From: Apus apus
Taxonomy: Eukaryota; Chordata; Aves; Apodiformes; Apodidae
Assembly (NCBI RefSeq): GCF_020740795.1
Contig: NC_067301.1
Location: 2,790,001 to 2,854,000 of the forward strand
Length of the DNA: 64,000 nt
Direction of reading: 5' to 3'
The position numbers and the translations under genes are program-made. The stretch's first letter is position 1; each line of letters begins with the position of its first letter. The notes under the pieces are model-generated. The model made no database searches. It was not told where the DNA came from and was given only the letters and a program-made list of their open reading frames with translations. Positions 8,904 through 21,900 of the stretch are shown one piece after another.

Positions 8904-11900
8904 AGTGCCTATGTGACGTAATGAAGGACACTGGAAAGGAAGGTTTTTGTTCTTTAGGTTGTCCCAGTGTTCCTGAGTTTTCCTTTCCCAGTTGATTTCC
9001 TTCCTCTTACAGAACTCTGGCTATTCCAGCAACGCACCCCCAGCCAGATTCTTCTCTCACTGAATTTTAGCTTGGTACACTTGCACTTTTTCCCCCCCCC
9101 TTTTTAAGCAAGTGGCTGAACATTTCCTGGCTAACCCAGCTTCTCAGCTACCCACTGCCAAACCAGCAGGAAACTGTGGCTGACAAGTTTTTCCACTGGT
9201 AGAAAAGCAGCGACGTTTGGGGCCAAAAAATTCACTCTCTGGGGAATGAAAGATGTGTCTAGTGGGAGCCCTTGCCTCTGGCAGCAGATCTTGGTGAGGT
9301 GCAGGAGGCTTTCTGGGCTGTGGGTGTGGAAGAGCCAACTGTGCTGCCAGTTCATACTGAAACTGAGCCAGATTATTCACTGGAAATTTGCAGGGTGGCC
9401 TTTTGGGTTTCTAGATGCCTACCTTGAAGACAGTCCCACTTCCTGCCTGCCTAACCACCTGACTTGGTAGCTGCTTATTGATGGGAAAAGCAACCAGTTT
9501 CCTGGCTTCTTAAAGCTCCAATTCAGAGGGAAAAACCCCAAGTGTGAATCATTTAAGCCCTGGAGAATTTCAGTAAAGGAGCTGGTCTTTGCATCAAAGG
9601 AAACGAAAGCTACAGTCTCAGAACAGTGAGCTTGTAATAACAGACTGTATTTAAGTTTCCATTCAGAAAGAATTATAGCTTTAATTTGTTCATGTGGAAT
9701 TACTGCAATATTTGAAACAGATCATGACTGAATTTTCAGCTCAAACCCCAGAACTTAGGGGTGTTTGAACTTCAGGTTTCTGTCTGCATAGGGCCTGCAG
9801 GATAAAAAAAAAAAAAATCCTTCTCCCTCAAATAATTTGCATTAAACATCCTTTTTTTTTGCATCCTAATTTGCAATTAAACATCCTTTTAAAATAACTA
9901 TCCAATTAAAATGACCAATTAAAGGACCAATTAAACTTATTTTTGTGCACCTTCTCCAAAAGTTTAATTCAAAAAAAAAAATGTCCTGGGTCTACAATTG
10001 TACAGGATTTTCTCTGTAAAAGTTTAAGAAACTTCACACTGTTAAAATTAAAACAGAGAGAGAGTTTAAAACTTTGCTTAAAGCAGTGTTTGATACTTAG
10101 AAGTGACTTGATGCTCAGCATCAGATAAAGACCTTCCCACACAGTTTTAGGAAGTGCAGGGTAGCATTTAGGAGAAGGAGGTGATGGTTTGTTTTTTTAA
10201 TACAGTTATTCACTCAGATGCATCAGGAATGATCCCAGGTATGTGGGGCCCCCAGTGAGCTCTGGAGTTTTCTTTTTCAGCTGCAAAAAAAAAACCAAAC
10301 AAACAGGAGCAGGGGAAGAGAAATGCCTGAGGTACAGAAACAGCTTGTCTTGTACTGGAGGTTTTGCTCAAGCAGGAGTGGGGCTTTTTTGATGCTCATG
10401 TTTCCTGCAAGTTCTTCGTGCTCTGAAGCTGAAGGAAGGTAAAGCAATATTTTCATGGGGCTTCCTTCACTTGTCTCCTTTCCCAAGGAAAGGGAAACAA
10501 AGCATTTGTGTGATCACACACCTGGTTTTCCAAATAACTTCTCAGCCTGGTGCCTGGTTTCAGCTCAGCCTGGTGCCTGGTTTCAGCCCAACCTGGCAGG
10601 AGTGTTCAGCTCACCAGGAAGAGAGACTCATATTTATGATGCTCGTGGGTATCTATCTACCTTGGGTAAGATTTCTTCTGAAGTTGTTGAGATATTTCAA
10701 TTGTGTCTATTGGTTTAGTTTTTGCAATAGATGCAGCTGTCTATAATCTTGATTTACATGTGGCCAGGGGGGAAAATTAGGGTAGAATAGGGACCACACA
10801 GAGCTTGTTCAGGTGAGGTTGCAGCTACACCGTGGAGGCAACCTGGGTGAGAAACCTACAGGGAGCTGAGAACTTCTGTTTGAATGAAATTAGAGGCCTG
10901 GTTGTGTTGGTTTGTAGCCCTGGTGCTTTTTCAGTCCTGACGTGCACGTAGAGTGGGGGGAAATTCTTAGGGTGTTCAAAACCCAAGTGAAATCTTTTGA
11001 AAACCATCAAAATGAAGAGTTTGGTGCAGCCTAGAGGTGGCTGAGGGCAGAAGACAGCAGCGAGCATCTGGGGGAACCACTTTTGGGCTGTGAAAACTTC
11101 CAGGCTGATCATTTCTTCTTGATTTGGGCAGGGGAGGAGAACCTACAGAAAGGGGACAAAGCACCAAAACCTGCACTTGTGCCAAGGTTCCTCCAGACCA
11201 ACAGCTCCCTGAGAGCTGCCTTCTGCAGATGCTTTAGGTTCAGGCTTTTATTTGCAGCATTTGCACACTATGATACCACAGTTCTTTTCTTTTTATTCGT
11301 TTTTTTTTCCCTAAGAAGCAGGCAAGAAATGTAAGAAAACTGAGAAAGCTTCCTCCTGGAGGCTGAGATCAGCATCACAGGATCCAACAAGTTGACACCA
11401 CCGAGGGGCAGTGTTGCCCTGGCGTCCACACCACCCTGGGCAGCAGGTGGGGGCTTAAAAATGGAGGGAAGCTCAGCAGGTCTCTCGGTAAATAACACCA
11501 GGGAGGGGGAAGGACGAGCTGGCTTTGCAGTTGCCTCTTCATCCTTTAGGAGCCCTGGAGGGCTCAGCGTTTGCAGCCGGTGAGTTCCCCGATGCTCTCA
11601 CAGCGGTGTCACCTGCCACCTGGTGACATCTCTGCACCGCTGTGCTCTGTGGCTGGTGCAGCAGGCAGCACGGATCGAAAAGGCATTATTTTGTGCCTAA
11701 CTTAGAGAAAATAATGATATTTCTTTGACCAGGGTACTAGTCACATCTCAGGGACTAAAGCAATCAGCAGTTTTTCTCAAATCTCACACGAGCAGCAGTT
11801 GCAAATTTGTGGGTACCCAGGTCATTCATCATAGCCCAGAACAAGTAACACAACTGCTCGTTTCCAGCCTGCATCCTAAAAATCCCTGAGAAACCCTGTC

Positions 11901-12590
11901 CACCTTCAAAGCTGCCACTTGCCCCTGTTCTCATCCCATTCCTTTTACATCTTTTCTGCACGGACTCACCAGGAAGGAGAGATTCTGGTTGGGGCTGGCT
12001 GGGCTCTGAGCCTTTGCCACCTTGATGTGGTGCTGGAGATGTTGAACCCACGGGTTGAAACCAGCTGAATTAGGGCAGCAAATGAACCTGGATCCTCTTG
12101 GGGACCCTCTGCAGAGAAACACACAGTCCCTGGCTCTGAGGAAGGATGGCTGGGGTCTGCTTTGGAGCCCAGGGGTGAGTTCTGTGTGCTGCCCCTCCAC
12201 CCTGGCAGTCATTCTCTTGCAGCCACATTCTGTCTGTGCTTGGATATCTCCTGGTAAGACAAGCTCCTGGCTGGGCACTGGGACAGCTGTTTTAAATGCA
12301 GACACCAGCATTTGCCTCCTGTTTGGGTTAGGTAGAAAACTAGAGTAAAGGGGAACCTGAAATTTAGATTGCCTTATATGTGAGGAATTCTAGTTAACCC
12401 CAAGGCATCCGTGGTTTTTAGGCTGTGCAGCAGTTGTGTCCACACCTGTAAAAATTAAAACTCCTCCCATCTAGCTTCATCTCTGTGCAACTCTAAGTAT
12501 TACTTCCCATTGAAGAACTAAGTACTGCTAGAAATAGTTACTGCAGCTCCAGTTGAGCTTGATAAACTTCATACAAGGTGACAATGAGCT
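8904..12590. other. Intergenic DNA between the convergent TNFRSF18 and TTLL10
   Basis: No gene recognised. It holds an AT-rich stretch with repeated CAATTAAA words (about 9780-9945), a tandem 26-bp duplication at about 10538-10590 and several homopolymer runs. Open frames here have no recognisable domain. Confidence 0.5.
10538..10590. repeat. Tandem duplication, two 26-bp units
   Basis: Two adjacent copies of a unit starting CTCAGCCTGGTGCCTGGTTTCAG, the second slightly diverged at its end. Confidence 0.7.
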
Positions 12591-12619
12591 GGGCATGCAC
12601 AGTACAGTCAAATTTAGCT

Positions 12620-12625
12620 TTTATT
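12620..12625 (-). terminator. TTLL10: Polyadenylation signal of TTLL10
   Basis: TTTATT on the + strand is AATAAA on the - strand. It lies about 75 bp after the TTLL10 stop codon, a plausible distance for a short 3'UTR. Confidence 0.6.
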
Positions 12626-12699
12626 TTCTTTTTATGTCTTCTGAACTGAGAAAACTCTTGCATTGTAATGGTTGAGAGGGTTTTTCCAGGATGGTAGAG

Positions 12700-12998
12700 T
12701 CAGGACACTTTTTGATGACATTTCTTTCTGGCAAAAAGGCAGCCTTTATTTCTAGAGCTGTGAAGCTTGTTGGAAGAGTTCTCCAGCCCTTTGGCAGAGC
12801 TCTGGCTGGAGCAGCTGGTACTGCTTGTGTGTGGCTGCAGGTACCGGCCTCTCCAGTGGCCAGTTCTGAGCTTTGGGGATGGTTTCTGGCCCAGATCTGC
12901 AGCATCCTCGTGGTAGAGAAGCACAAAATGGGAGAGTGTCTTTAAAGGCAGAACACTCTGGCCTTTGAGGCGCTTGTCGAAAACCTCGAGGACCAGAT
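12700..12998 (-). CDS. TTLL10: TTLL10 coding exon 11 (C-terminal tail)
   Basis: Opens after TTCTTTTCCAG (- strand) and runs to a TGA at 12702-12700. Encodes residues 410-507: DLVLEVFDKRLKGQSVLPL and FVLLYHEDAAD, which match the end of the mammalian catalytic region, then a low-complexity serine- and basic-rich tail. Confidence 0.85.
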
Positions 12999-15900
12999 CT
13001 GGAAAAGAAGATGCAGTCGTGAGGTGGTTTAAACACTCTGATGCTAAAATACACCCAAGCTGCCATGGGCAAGCTCAAAGTGTGTGTGTGTGTGTGGGAA
13101 GGATGAGGGGTGGGGAGGAGAAGTGGCTTCCAACCTGTGGCCTCTGTGGACTATTACTTTTAAGACAACTGAAAACAAACAAAAACCCAACCAAACCACC
13201 AGACTTCTCCTGCATTCACTGCAGCCAGCTTCAGCTCCACTGGAAAGGTTTGAGGAAATAAACTCAGAAGTGACATTGCTTTATTCCAAGGCTGTTTGGT
13301 TTGGACCCTCAAGGGATATAAAGAGGAGTCTGTCCTCTGACAAGCACCGAAGTGATCTGATTGTCTCCTGTTGACCTACCAAGGCTCTCGTAGACGACAG
13401 CTGGGATGATGTCTTTCAAGGCTCTGCAGTTGGTATGCAGTGCTGGGTTTGCATTCATCTCCAGAAGCCAGACCTAGGAAAGATGAAAGCCAGTCAGGAA
13501 ACTGGTCTGGATCTCCTTGGAATCAGCAATGCCCTTTTACTGACTGGGTAAGCTTTAATTTCAGGTAGAAGCCACATAAAATGTTAATTTTACATATCTA
13601 TCCTGGTCTCATCTTCATTTCCCTTTGACATTTCAAGGTCTGAAGCCACAAGGCACAGAGTGTGCTGGTCCAGTTACAAATCTGTATGAAAACAAACTGT
13701 TGACTTGTGTGTAATTCTATTTACTATTTCTTTTCCCTATAGTGAGAGAAACTCATCTGTTCACTTCCTGCCTCCACCATATGGTGCTGCATCTTGTGTC
13801 TAACACATGGAGGAATTATTTGGCATTTTGCAAGGAAGGATATTTAATTATGTAACAGACCCAGGAGAATTTGACTCCCTTTTAATTGCTTTTTAAACAT
13901 AATTTAATTTTTTTTTTTCCTCTCCTGAAGCAGCAAGGAGTTTGTTTCCAAGTACCTGTGAAATGAAGTCCAAGTGTTTGGTAGGTTCTAGCAACATGAT
14001 AACCTTCTCTTTGGCACTTTATTTTGCTAAGAACCAAATGCAACAGGAATTTTCACTTCTTTGAAATACCTCATTAAACAAATGAAAAGGCTGGTAAGTG
14101 AGGGAAGTGAAATGTCTTTGTTGTTTGGTTGTTTTTTTTCAGAGAACTGGAACATCTACAGAAGAAAAACCTGCTTTCCAGATGCCAACAGAGGGCACCT
14201 AAGTTACATACATTTTTCTTGGCAAGCCTTCTTCTGAGTAAGTGTTCCTAGTTAAAGTTCATAAGGTTTTGTGCTGACAGACAAACTCCTTGGACCTTCA
14301 TCGTTGTCTTGATTAGGCTTTGGTTTCTTCCCCTTTGATAAAAATAAAACTGACAAACAGGAGGAGGAAGGTTCCCCGTGACATCTCTCATGCTCCTCAT
14401 CATCTGTGCTCATCATTGTTGATGAACGTCTCCCAGTTTTGAGATGCCAGCTTGCATTACAGCAGGGCCTGAGGTTTCATGTCATGTTCTTTCTAAACTG
14501 CTGGATACAGCATCTGCTGACTGTTGTTGTTTTATCCAGGTGGATTGCTGTTGTAGCCTCATGGCTGTGGAACCATCCTGATGTCAGTCCAAGGAGCACT
14601 GGATGATGAGACTGGGCTCTGTCACATGTTGATGTGGTGGCTAAAAAGGACAGCATGAGACCTGCCTCGAGGCTCCTGCCCCTGCTGACAGGGGCAGAGG
14701 TAAGACTTGTGGTGTGCAGGAAATGTGTGACTGAGCCAAAGTTTTGTCCTGTTTCCGATAAAAAAAAAGAAAACAGTTCGTTTGTTTAGTGGGTCTTTGC
14801 TGGAGCTCACCAAGTGGAAGGTAAACATCCTGCTGGGGTCTCAGGGAGGGAGAGGACAACATTCCATGCTCCCAAAGGCTCCAAGAGATGTGACAGCCAA
14901 GGCTGGCTGGGAGTGTACACATCCATGGTGCTGTGATCTCCGTGCATCAGAACTGGCTCTTAGGGAGGATGGCTGCAACAAGCCCCACAGCAGGGCTGCC
15001 TTGTGCTGCATTTGTGTAGCAGCAGGTGTCCAGGGACCCTGACCTCTGGCTGGAGCTTTAAGCAGCACTGAAAAACCGCTGAGAAACAGGAGTTAAACAA
15101 CTTGATCTGTGTGCTGTGTGGAAGTAGCTGAAGCCACGTGCACAGCCCCACACCAAGCACAGGAAGGGCTGCTCAGATGGTGCCAACCCAGAAGGGGAAT
15201 TGCTTAGTGGCAGTGGAGACTACAGGCTGAGGCAGTGGGGCTCTGTTTTTCCACGGTCTTTACAAGCTTTTATCACACTTTTTTATCATGGTGACCTGGG
15301 GTGGGCACAACCCAAGCCTTCCAGGATCCATGGGGTCCCTCAGGCTCCCGGGGGGAGTGAAAAGCCTCGTCGCTCCAATCAAAGGAGCCGTCCCTGCTTT
15401 GACGAGGGTTTCCAGTGTTATCTTCCTTTGTGTACATCTATCACAAACTGGCAAGTGGCTTATCTGTGCTCAGGCTGTTCTCTGCTGGTAGATACCTGAA
15501 GCCCTTTATGGCTGATAAAGAATTCACACATCTGTCTCCCCAGCCTACCTCTGGGGAGAAGCCCTTTTGCGCGGCTGATGCAATCCTTGCTGAAAACAGC
15601 TTCCTTCAGCATTTCAATGACACTGTCCTCAGCTGTGCAGGGGCTTTTTGGCATTCACAATCCAGCACAAGCAAGCTCCCAAAAGCAGGAGGGGAAAAAA
15701 GCCAAGGAGAGCAGAACCAAATCTTTTGCCCCCTCTCCTCTTAAAAGACTTCTTTCCCCAGCTTACATATGAGTATGCAAAGCTGTACAGCAAGCTGTGG
15801 TGTCTCAGCAGGCCCTGCTTGCCTAGTCTGTGCTTCTCAGGACTCTGAGGCAGGAAAAACACTCTCCAAAGACTGGATCAGGATGCTGCAGGGCCTTCAG

Positions 15901-18900
15901 GAATTTTTAGGAATGATGCTGAGGGCATTTCTATCTCAGAGAACTAAGGAGAAGGGAACACGTTACGTCAGCGCAGAGGAGATTCCACACGTGCCATGAA
16001 ATAGGATGACAGGGGAATAAGGCTGTTGTGTGTTCCAGGTGGAGAGGACAGGATGTCAGACCAGAAATTGTAAAGTCAGCCCACAGAAAACTGGGATTTG
16101 CTGCACTGACCAGTGTTAACTGGGGGTTGGAGCTGTCAGTCCTGCATCCTGGTTCAGGTGTCTTGATGCAGCAGCATGCCAAGAAATGAAGGAGATTTGC
16201 TGCTCCCCAGAAGGGGCAAGAAAACCTGTGCTAAAGAAATGCCTGAATTTCCACATTGCCCTCTCTCAAAGGGAAGGTCCAGTGTCCAGAAATCCTCATC
16301 ATTCTTAGAGATAATACTTGTCAAGAAGGGGATCTTGTTTCCCTCTCCATATGTAAAACACACGGGGGCACAATAGTCTTTAAACGCTGAGGTTTTTCAC
16401 TAGCCAAGTAGGAATTGCCACAATGGAGTGATACTGGATCTTCTACTTAAAGTTTACACAGCCAAGGCTGTGCATGCCAACCTTGCAAAAGACAATTCCC
16501 ACTGAAATTTGAGAAGCACCAGTTTCTCTGTCTTTGCCATTTACTCTCCCTTGCCATTGACTTTCTGCACAAAGGAGGCCATTGTTTGGGTGCCTTGCCC
16601 ACTGCTGCCTGCATTAATTCCATTCTTTCCTAGGGTTTGCTGTTCCCACTGCCCTTTGCTGGAATATAGTTGAGTTCCTTTCTGCTTTAGCAGCAGCAGA
16701 AGCTGCCAGATGGCTTTCTGTTATGGTTAGGCCAGGTGGTTTTGAAGGACTGCATTTCAAATTTCCTTTTCTTCTGTTTTTTTTTCTTGTCTGTGTTTCA
16801 TTCACTCTTTACAAGTTTGAGTTGTAATTCTAGCAGAGTTCATAGGGCTGACCCATAGCTAAATGGTGAACCTGCAGGGAACATGGAGATGCTGATGCTG
16901 GCACCTGAATCGATACTGATTCAGTGGGAGGTGTCCTTGCAGGGGTTTGGAACTAGATGATCTTTAAGGTCCCTTCCAACCCAAACCATTCTGTGGTTCT
17001 TCAGGATGGTGAGGGTGAGGTCTTTGCTGGATACTCAGCTCGTGTAAATCATGTCAGAGGCATTACACACTTCTTTGTCTGGCTGATCATCTAGCATGTT
17101 TGGTTTCTGGAGAAACAAAAACCTGAGTGGACACTGAAGTTCCCATCCTCTTCACTAAGAGCTCCACTTCCCTGTGGCAATTCTGCACAGCCCTGCTTCC
17201 CCTGCAGTAAGAATGTCTGTCCCCCTCCCGAGCTGTTGGTGCCAGGGTTCCTGTGAGCAGTGAATGTGCAGCTGCCATGTCTTGATGCTGGGCAGTGGAA
17301 CTGGAGGGGAAAAAATGAACCCTGCACTTCACAGCTGCCTGACTGAATGCTCTGTTGAGTTCCTGGCAGCAGAGCCTGGGTCAGTGCTGCTGGCAGTCTC
17401 TGGCCAGTCCCACACTCAGCATTCGGGGTTATTGCAGACATACCTTGAAGTTTTCATCAATTAAAAAGTCGCAGCCGATGAGATCAAAGTAGCCCAGTTT
17501 GCAGGCCAGTTTGTGCTTGGCTGCCAGGAAGCACTGCAGCATGATCTGCTGCATCCTTTTCTGAAACAGAAGACAGGGAATGGTGGTCACTGGGAATGCC
17601 AAGGGCAAGGCAGTCGCTGTAAGTCACAGCTGGCCTATGTTTAGGAACATTATTTGCTCCCCTGCCTCCTCTCTAGACTGGGAAGGATGTTGCATTTTTC
17701 AGACCACATGTCTTTTAAATTTTCTTTGTATTTGGCTTGAAACTACAGCATTTCCAAAACGAACCTGAGGAAGCTTCATCCTCTGCCCTTTTCATTTTCA
17801 CCCCAGCAAGTCAGGCAGAGCACTGCTGCATCATTAGGCTCAGGCTGGTGACACCCAGTCAGATCATTATTTCACTTTGTTTCTTCAGTAAGAAATGAAA
17901 GGCAGTGAGATCTTCACCATGATAAGAGAAAACCTAAGGCCCTGATACGATTTTCATGTGGTAAAATCAGAGGGAAAGTGAAGGGTGAGGCCAAGTCAGA
18001 CAGGAAGGAGACCACTCAAAGTGGCTGAGACCTGGCAGGCTGGAGAACTCTAATGTGTACTTTATTTTTTAATGCAGGACCACAGCACTGGCCAGGAATG
18101 TGAAGACTATAGCTCCATTTTATAGCTATCATTTGCAGTCACACTCGTTCTCAGCAGCTCACCTGTTGTCTTAAACCTTTGTGGCTTCACTTCTGTGTTT
18201 AGATAAACGGTTACCATGGGCCCATCAACACCTTCTCGCTCAGCGTCTCCCTGGGGACTCCAGCGAACTGATGGGTTTTCTCCTTGTTCCTGTCACCCCA
18301 ATTAGGCAGCCTAGCACCCCACACCCTTGCTTGCACTCACAGTAAACACAGTGAAAACCCAGTCTGTGGGGAGGCCACTGGCTTTCCTGAACTTCTCGTT
18401 GACGTAGCTGTTGAAGTGCTCCATCCGCCAGACCGTCTCATCCTTCTGCTGCCTGTACAGGGGGTTCTTCCTCTGTATGTGCTGAGAGGGGGGCAAACAG
18501 GGCAGAAGGAGAATGAGATTGCTGGCCGTGAGGAGGAACAGGCTTGCACACCAGGCATCCAGCCGCCCTGGGCTGGGAGGAACCCCAGGATGACAGAGGT
18601 GGAGGGAACAGAGCCCCATCACGAGCAGAGCTGAAGCAGAGCTGACCTCCACTGTCCAACACACCCACAGGGACATTGCAGGGACCATTGCCCAAGGTCT
18701 CTGTCCCAGCAGTGTTTTCTCTGTGTGGATGTGTGGCATGACTGGGCCAGGGGCTGCCAGACAGGCAGAGGAGCTTTCAAATCAGAGTCATGATATTCTC
18801 AGGACTAAATCTGGTTCAGTGTCTTATCTCCTAGAGGACAGGAAATCTAGGAGAGACGTCTGGGTGTATTTTCTAACCCTAACCATTCTGTTTCCAGCCC

Positions 18901-21900
18901 TGTGACTCCCAGAGGAAACCAAGGTGAAGGCTTCTCCCTTCCACTGCCTCATTAATCCCTATGTCAGCCAGAGTTTATCAATAATGGGGCATTTATCAAT
19001 AATGGGGCACTTACATTTTTTAATCAAAGGGAAATCTCCTTCCTCTGTTCAGCAGCTGGGCTTGGCTGCAACTCTCTCTGTGGAGAGGTCACTGGGAGGC
19101 TGCAAAGCCTGTGCTTAGTGCTTCTGCCTCTTGTCTTTTGGAAATACAGTGGGAAAATGGCTGATTCCAGGTGGGATGAGAGGGCAGGAAGGGAATGAGA
19201 GCAGAGACAACTGTAATTTGAAGAAGTCTGCTAATAACCAGCCGCTCCTGTAAATTCTGTTTCCCTCCTCCCAGCAGGAACCCAGATAATTTATGTTCTG
19301 CTAATAAACACCTGTCCTTTGTTTAATATCACTTGTGCCATGGGATCCTAGCTCAGCACCTGAATTCCCGTGTGGATAGCTCTCTAGCTGAGCAAACAAA
19401 CTATTCCAGGAAAACAAGTGGCACACTGATAATAGCAGGTATTGCAGGAAGCAGTTACAACCTGCTGTGCCACAGGAGCTGTAAAACTCCAACTGAAGGG
19501 GGCTGCTGTGATCCCTCTCAAATGTGGATTTTGCAAGTTCTTGGAACAGGGCATGCCACTGGGAGAAGTGAAGAGCTCTAAGAGCAAACTTTTCTTCCTT
19601 CTGATTCTTTTTATTCTCTTTCATCAGGGCCTCATTTGAAGTAACAGGTAGATCTGAGCAGGGCAGCCAAGAGAGGTGGATGGGGGGGGGCAAAGCAGAA
19701 CAGTCTTGTTGTGTTACACTCTCATTTGAGTAGCAAGACAAGCAAAGATGGAGATTTAAGAATGATGGCTGGTGGAGAACACATCTGCATCTTACATCCT
19801 CATTATTGTGTTTCAGCACAACAGGAAGAGCAAAATCCCTAGCCAAGGGAAAGGCTCCTTTGTGCCAGGCAGCTGCAATCAGAGGCCTCCTGCCCTAAGA
19901 AGGTTATGGTCTAGAGATACCTGAGAGAATAATGGCAGGAAAAAGAGGTCCAGCGAGAGAAATGGGCAGGTGAAGCCAAGAATTGGTCCGTGGCAGAGAA
20001 GGGAACCTGATCCACTGCAGCTTCTGTTCAGCCTTGTTGCCACCCCTGACCATCACCTCCATCTCCCGGCTGCACGGGCCGTTTCGTTTGAGCCTTTCCA
20101 GAGCCTCTTCTTGCTTCCCATCTCTTGTCAGCCACACCCTCCCCTCCTTCTGAACCGACTGACCTCGGCTTACCTGGTTGGTGAGGTGAACAGTCAGATC
20201 CTCAGATGTGGCATCATAATTGCCACAGGTCAAGCGGACGTAACCCTGGGCGAAGAAGAGCAGGAAAGGTGCTGTGCAGGCAACGAGCAGGTAGGACCTG
20301 ACATCAAACTTCTTCCCTTCCAGGAGCAGAGGCTGGTGAATGTACCTGGCAAAGGAAGGTTTCAACACGTTGTCACCCACGGGCAGTTCCAAGCTGACAC
20401 AAAACCCCGGGGTTGTTTCACACCACAGGACTTGCTAACCCTGGTTTTAGGTCGGGTGGCAGCAGAGGGGGCCGGGAGGAGAGGGTGGGAATGCCCAGAG
20501 CTCCTCCTGTCCTGGGGCAAAGTTTATGTCTGAACACAAAGAGCCCTTCATGCAGCACTGCTGCTTTTACTGCCCGAGTGAGGTAACCTGGGCACTGGTT
20601 CCCTTTGCCATCCCAGGTTGCTGGATGTCTACGTAAGTGAGAAGGATGTGCTGCTGCAGCAATCCATGCAGGCAACAGCTTCCAGGGGAAGGTGGAGCCT
20701 GGCTCTTCAGAGCATAAGTCACTCCTCACCAATAGAAATGAAGATGAGATCTAAGATATGGCCCAACCACTTCTTCCCCTGGACCTGCTGGTGTTTTGGT
20801 CCACGTCAAGGACCACATCCTGGTCCAGCTGGTGTTTTGCTCCAAGAACTGGCTGCACACACACAGCCCAGCCTGTTGCAGAAAGCCTGTAGGCTCCTTG
20901 CTCCAGTTTACCATTCTACAAATCTCTCTGTCCTCTTCCAGTGAGGCCCATCAGTCCTTTGTTGTGAAAAGAAATGTCTGGATGATGAAAGTGAGCAGAG
21001 GATTTTGCCTGCTCTGCCTGGGGCAGCTCCTGGGAAGGCTGCTGTGTGCTGGGCCCTCTTGCAAGGGGAAGCTGCCAAGCCAGGAGAGCAGAATGCCAGG
21101 GAAGTGGCAGAGGGGCAGGTTGAGGAATTGGTACCAACTCTTTGCCCTGATCACCACCTGGCAGGATGTGCTCCAATGCTGCAGGCTTTGTCACCAGCAG
21201 GTCAGGCTGTCCCAGCAATGCCAGGCCATGGTGTGCACACAGGGGCAGTTTAGGGGGTCCTGTGCTGCTTTAGGGTGCTGTGCACACCAAAGGCAGCATC
21301 AAAGGCATCTGGGAACTGCAGCTCCCAGGATAAATGATCTTTTTTGCATTTCTCTTTGCAAATTTATTCCCTCATCTCAAAGCACTGAAGGGATTTAATG
21401 ATTATGCCTTCCTCAACTGAGGGAGGAACACAGGCAAAGGGAAGTGAGCTGGGTAAGAGTAAGCAAGCAACCTTCAGTAGCTGAAACTGTTCTCATCACT
21501 TCTGCTGCCTTCTGTTTCCCTTCCTTTTTCTGCTGTTCTGCTGCTCTACAGAACATTCCACAGTGGCTGAGAGGTGGTATGTTCTGCAAAGGCTCACCTC
21601 TGTGGTTCTTTAATTCATGCAAGGAGTAAAAAAGTTAAGCAACCCTAACCCAAAGTAGCTAGTCACTGCCTGGGACTGAGCTCTGGGCTTTTGGAGCAGA
21701 ATTAGGGAAGTCTTTGGGAGACTTTGTTAGATTGCAGGGAACAGATATGCTTATAAATGCTAGCTCTGTATAGGAAGCTGTGATAATATCTAATTTAAAT
21801 GGCTTTATGTCTAGAACTCATGCACAGCTCTGTGGCATCTGGCCTTGTGAAGTCATTCTTACCTTTCCAGACAGTTAAACTCCAATCTTGCTGCTGACAA